6,304 nt of DNA from Ruminococcus flavefaciens (lineage in GTDB: Bacteria; Bacillota; Clostridia; Oscillospirales; Ruminococcaceae). Positions 6,175 through 6,304 of the stretch are shown piece after piece. Numbering within the stretch: position 1 is the stretch's first letter; every line of letters begins with the position of its first letter. Made by a program: the position numbers and the translations under genes. The notes below the pieces were generated by a model. That model made no database searches and had not been told where the DNA came from. It saw nothing but the letters and a program-made list of their open reading frames with translations. The stretch covers positions 1 through 6,304 of the forward strand of contig CADBAC010000070.1 in NCBI GenBank assembly GCA_902792495.1, written 5' to 3'.

Positions 6175-6182
6175 AACCCCTT

Positions 6183-6304
6183 TTCCAAAGACTTTTAATA
6201 GAATTTTGCCCCCATATAGGGCGCACTTGAAAGAAATGAAAAATTCTTACTTTACTTGTGTGCGCCCTATATGGGGGCAAAATTAATACTGAAAGTTTTA
6301 GGAA
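6183..6304. repeat. Outer imperfect inverted repeat, probably running past the window end
   Basis: TTCCAAAGACTTT (6183-6195) is the near-complement of AAAGTTTTAGGAA (6292-6304): 11 Watson-Crick pairs, one G.U and one mismatch in 13. The right arm is cut by the window end. The two arms enclose the 83-nt perfect-arm palindrome. If that insert is removed together with one TTAATA copy, they form a compact hairpin with an 8-nt TAATACTG loop. Confidence 0.6.
6202..6284. mobile_element. Palindromic MITE-like element with perfect 25-bp inverted arms
   Basis: The left arm 6202-6226 (begins AATTTTGCCCCC, ends GGGCGCAC) is the exact reverse complement of the right arm 6260-6284. The 33-nt AT-rich middle has no coding capacity, and its AAGAA/TTCTT can extend the fold. 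TTAATA is present on both sides (6195-6200 and 6283-6288, the second overlapping the arm end), which could be a target duplication. No U-run follows the stem on either strand, so it is not a standard terminator. The inverted repeat is certain. Calling it a mobile element is inference, since no transposase or second copy is in the window. Confidence 0.5.

Larger units (their letters stand above)
6081..6304. other. Gene-free 3' region made of nested hairpin repeats
   Basis: No credible gene is seen here. The only open frame (6104-6286) reads through the hairpin and the palindrome, has no ribosome site and gives no recognisable protein. Positions 6081-6137 hold only a weak CACC/GGTG pairing; the remainder is the structured repeat sequence described in the other entries. 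Confidence 0.7.

Noticed and set aside
6104..6286. 60-codon plus-strand open frame in the terminal repeats
   Set aside because: It runs through the hairpin and the perfect palindrome, begins with GTG without a ribosome site, and its protein reflects only the repeat sequence.
1..6304. CRISPR array, tRNA or rRNA gene, or phage defence system
   Set aside because: No regularly spaced repeats, no cloverleaf or rRNA-like sequence and no defence-family protein motifs were seen on either strand.

Overview
The window looks like chromosomal DNA from a low-to-mid GC clostridial Firmicute. A Ruminococcus-like member of the Oscillospiraceae is my best guess. The reasons are strong purine-rich Shine-Dalgarno sites, consensus sigma-A-type promoters (several with extended -10 boxes), a lipoprotein-anchored sugar-type binding protein, a stand-alone methionine synthase activation domain, and long intergenic hairpin repeats. 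The genus is inferred, not proven.

Layout. Positions 1-490 (minus strand) hold the N-terminal part of a PP-loop tRNA-thiolation enzyme of the TtcA type, cut by the window edge. A divergent promoter region (about 491-634) separates it from a small plus-strand membrane protein (635-1111), whose soluble domain resembles DUF2500. A tight plus-strand cluster follows: uracil-DNA glycosylase ung (1159-1830), methylenetetrahydrofolate reductase metF (1832-2692, 1-nt gap) and a stand-alone MetH activation-domain protein (2692-3360, start and stop overlapping). MetF makes the methyl donor for cobalamin-dependent methionine synthase. The third protein probably helps reactivate that enzyme, so these two genes form a methionine-cycle pair; the rest of MetH must be encoded elsewhere.

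Positions 3361-3570 are a regulatory intergenic region with a near-consensus promoter and a structured leader of about 80 nt. It drives a family-1 extracellular solute-binding lipoprotein (3571-4974) that has no permease or ATPase gene beside it. A further promoter (5032-5060) drives an extended-SDR NAD-dependent epimerase/dehydratase (5127-6080).

The last 220 bases contain no credible gene but are highly structured. There is a 16-bp-stem hairpin (6138-6174), then an 83-nt inverted repeat with perfect 25-bp arms (6202-6284). The inverted repeat sits in the loop position of a second, imperfect inverted repeat (6183-6195 with 6292-6304) and is flanked by a TTAATA direct repeat. This looks like a miniature palindromic element inserted into an older intergenic hairpin repeat, and it is the most unusual structure in the window. 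I did not find convincing evidence for a wholly new biological system; the genes are mostly recognisable housekeeping and accessory functions.
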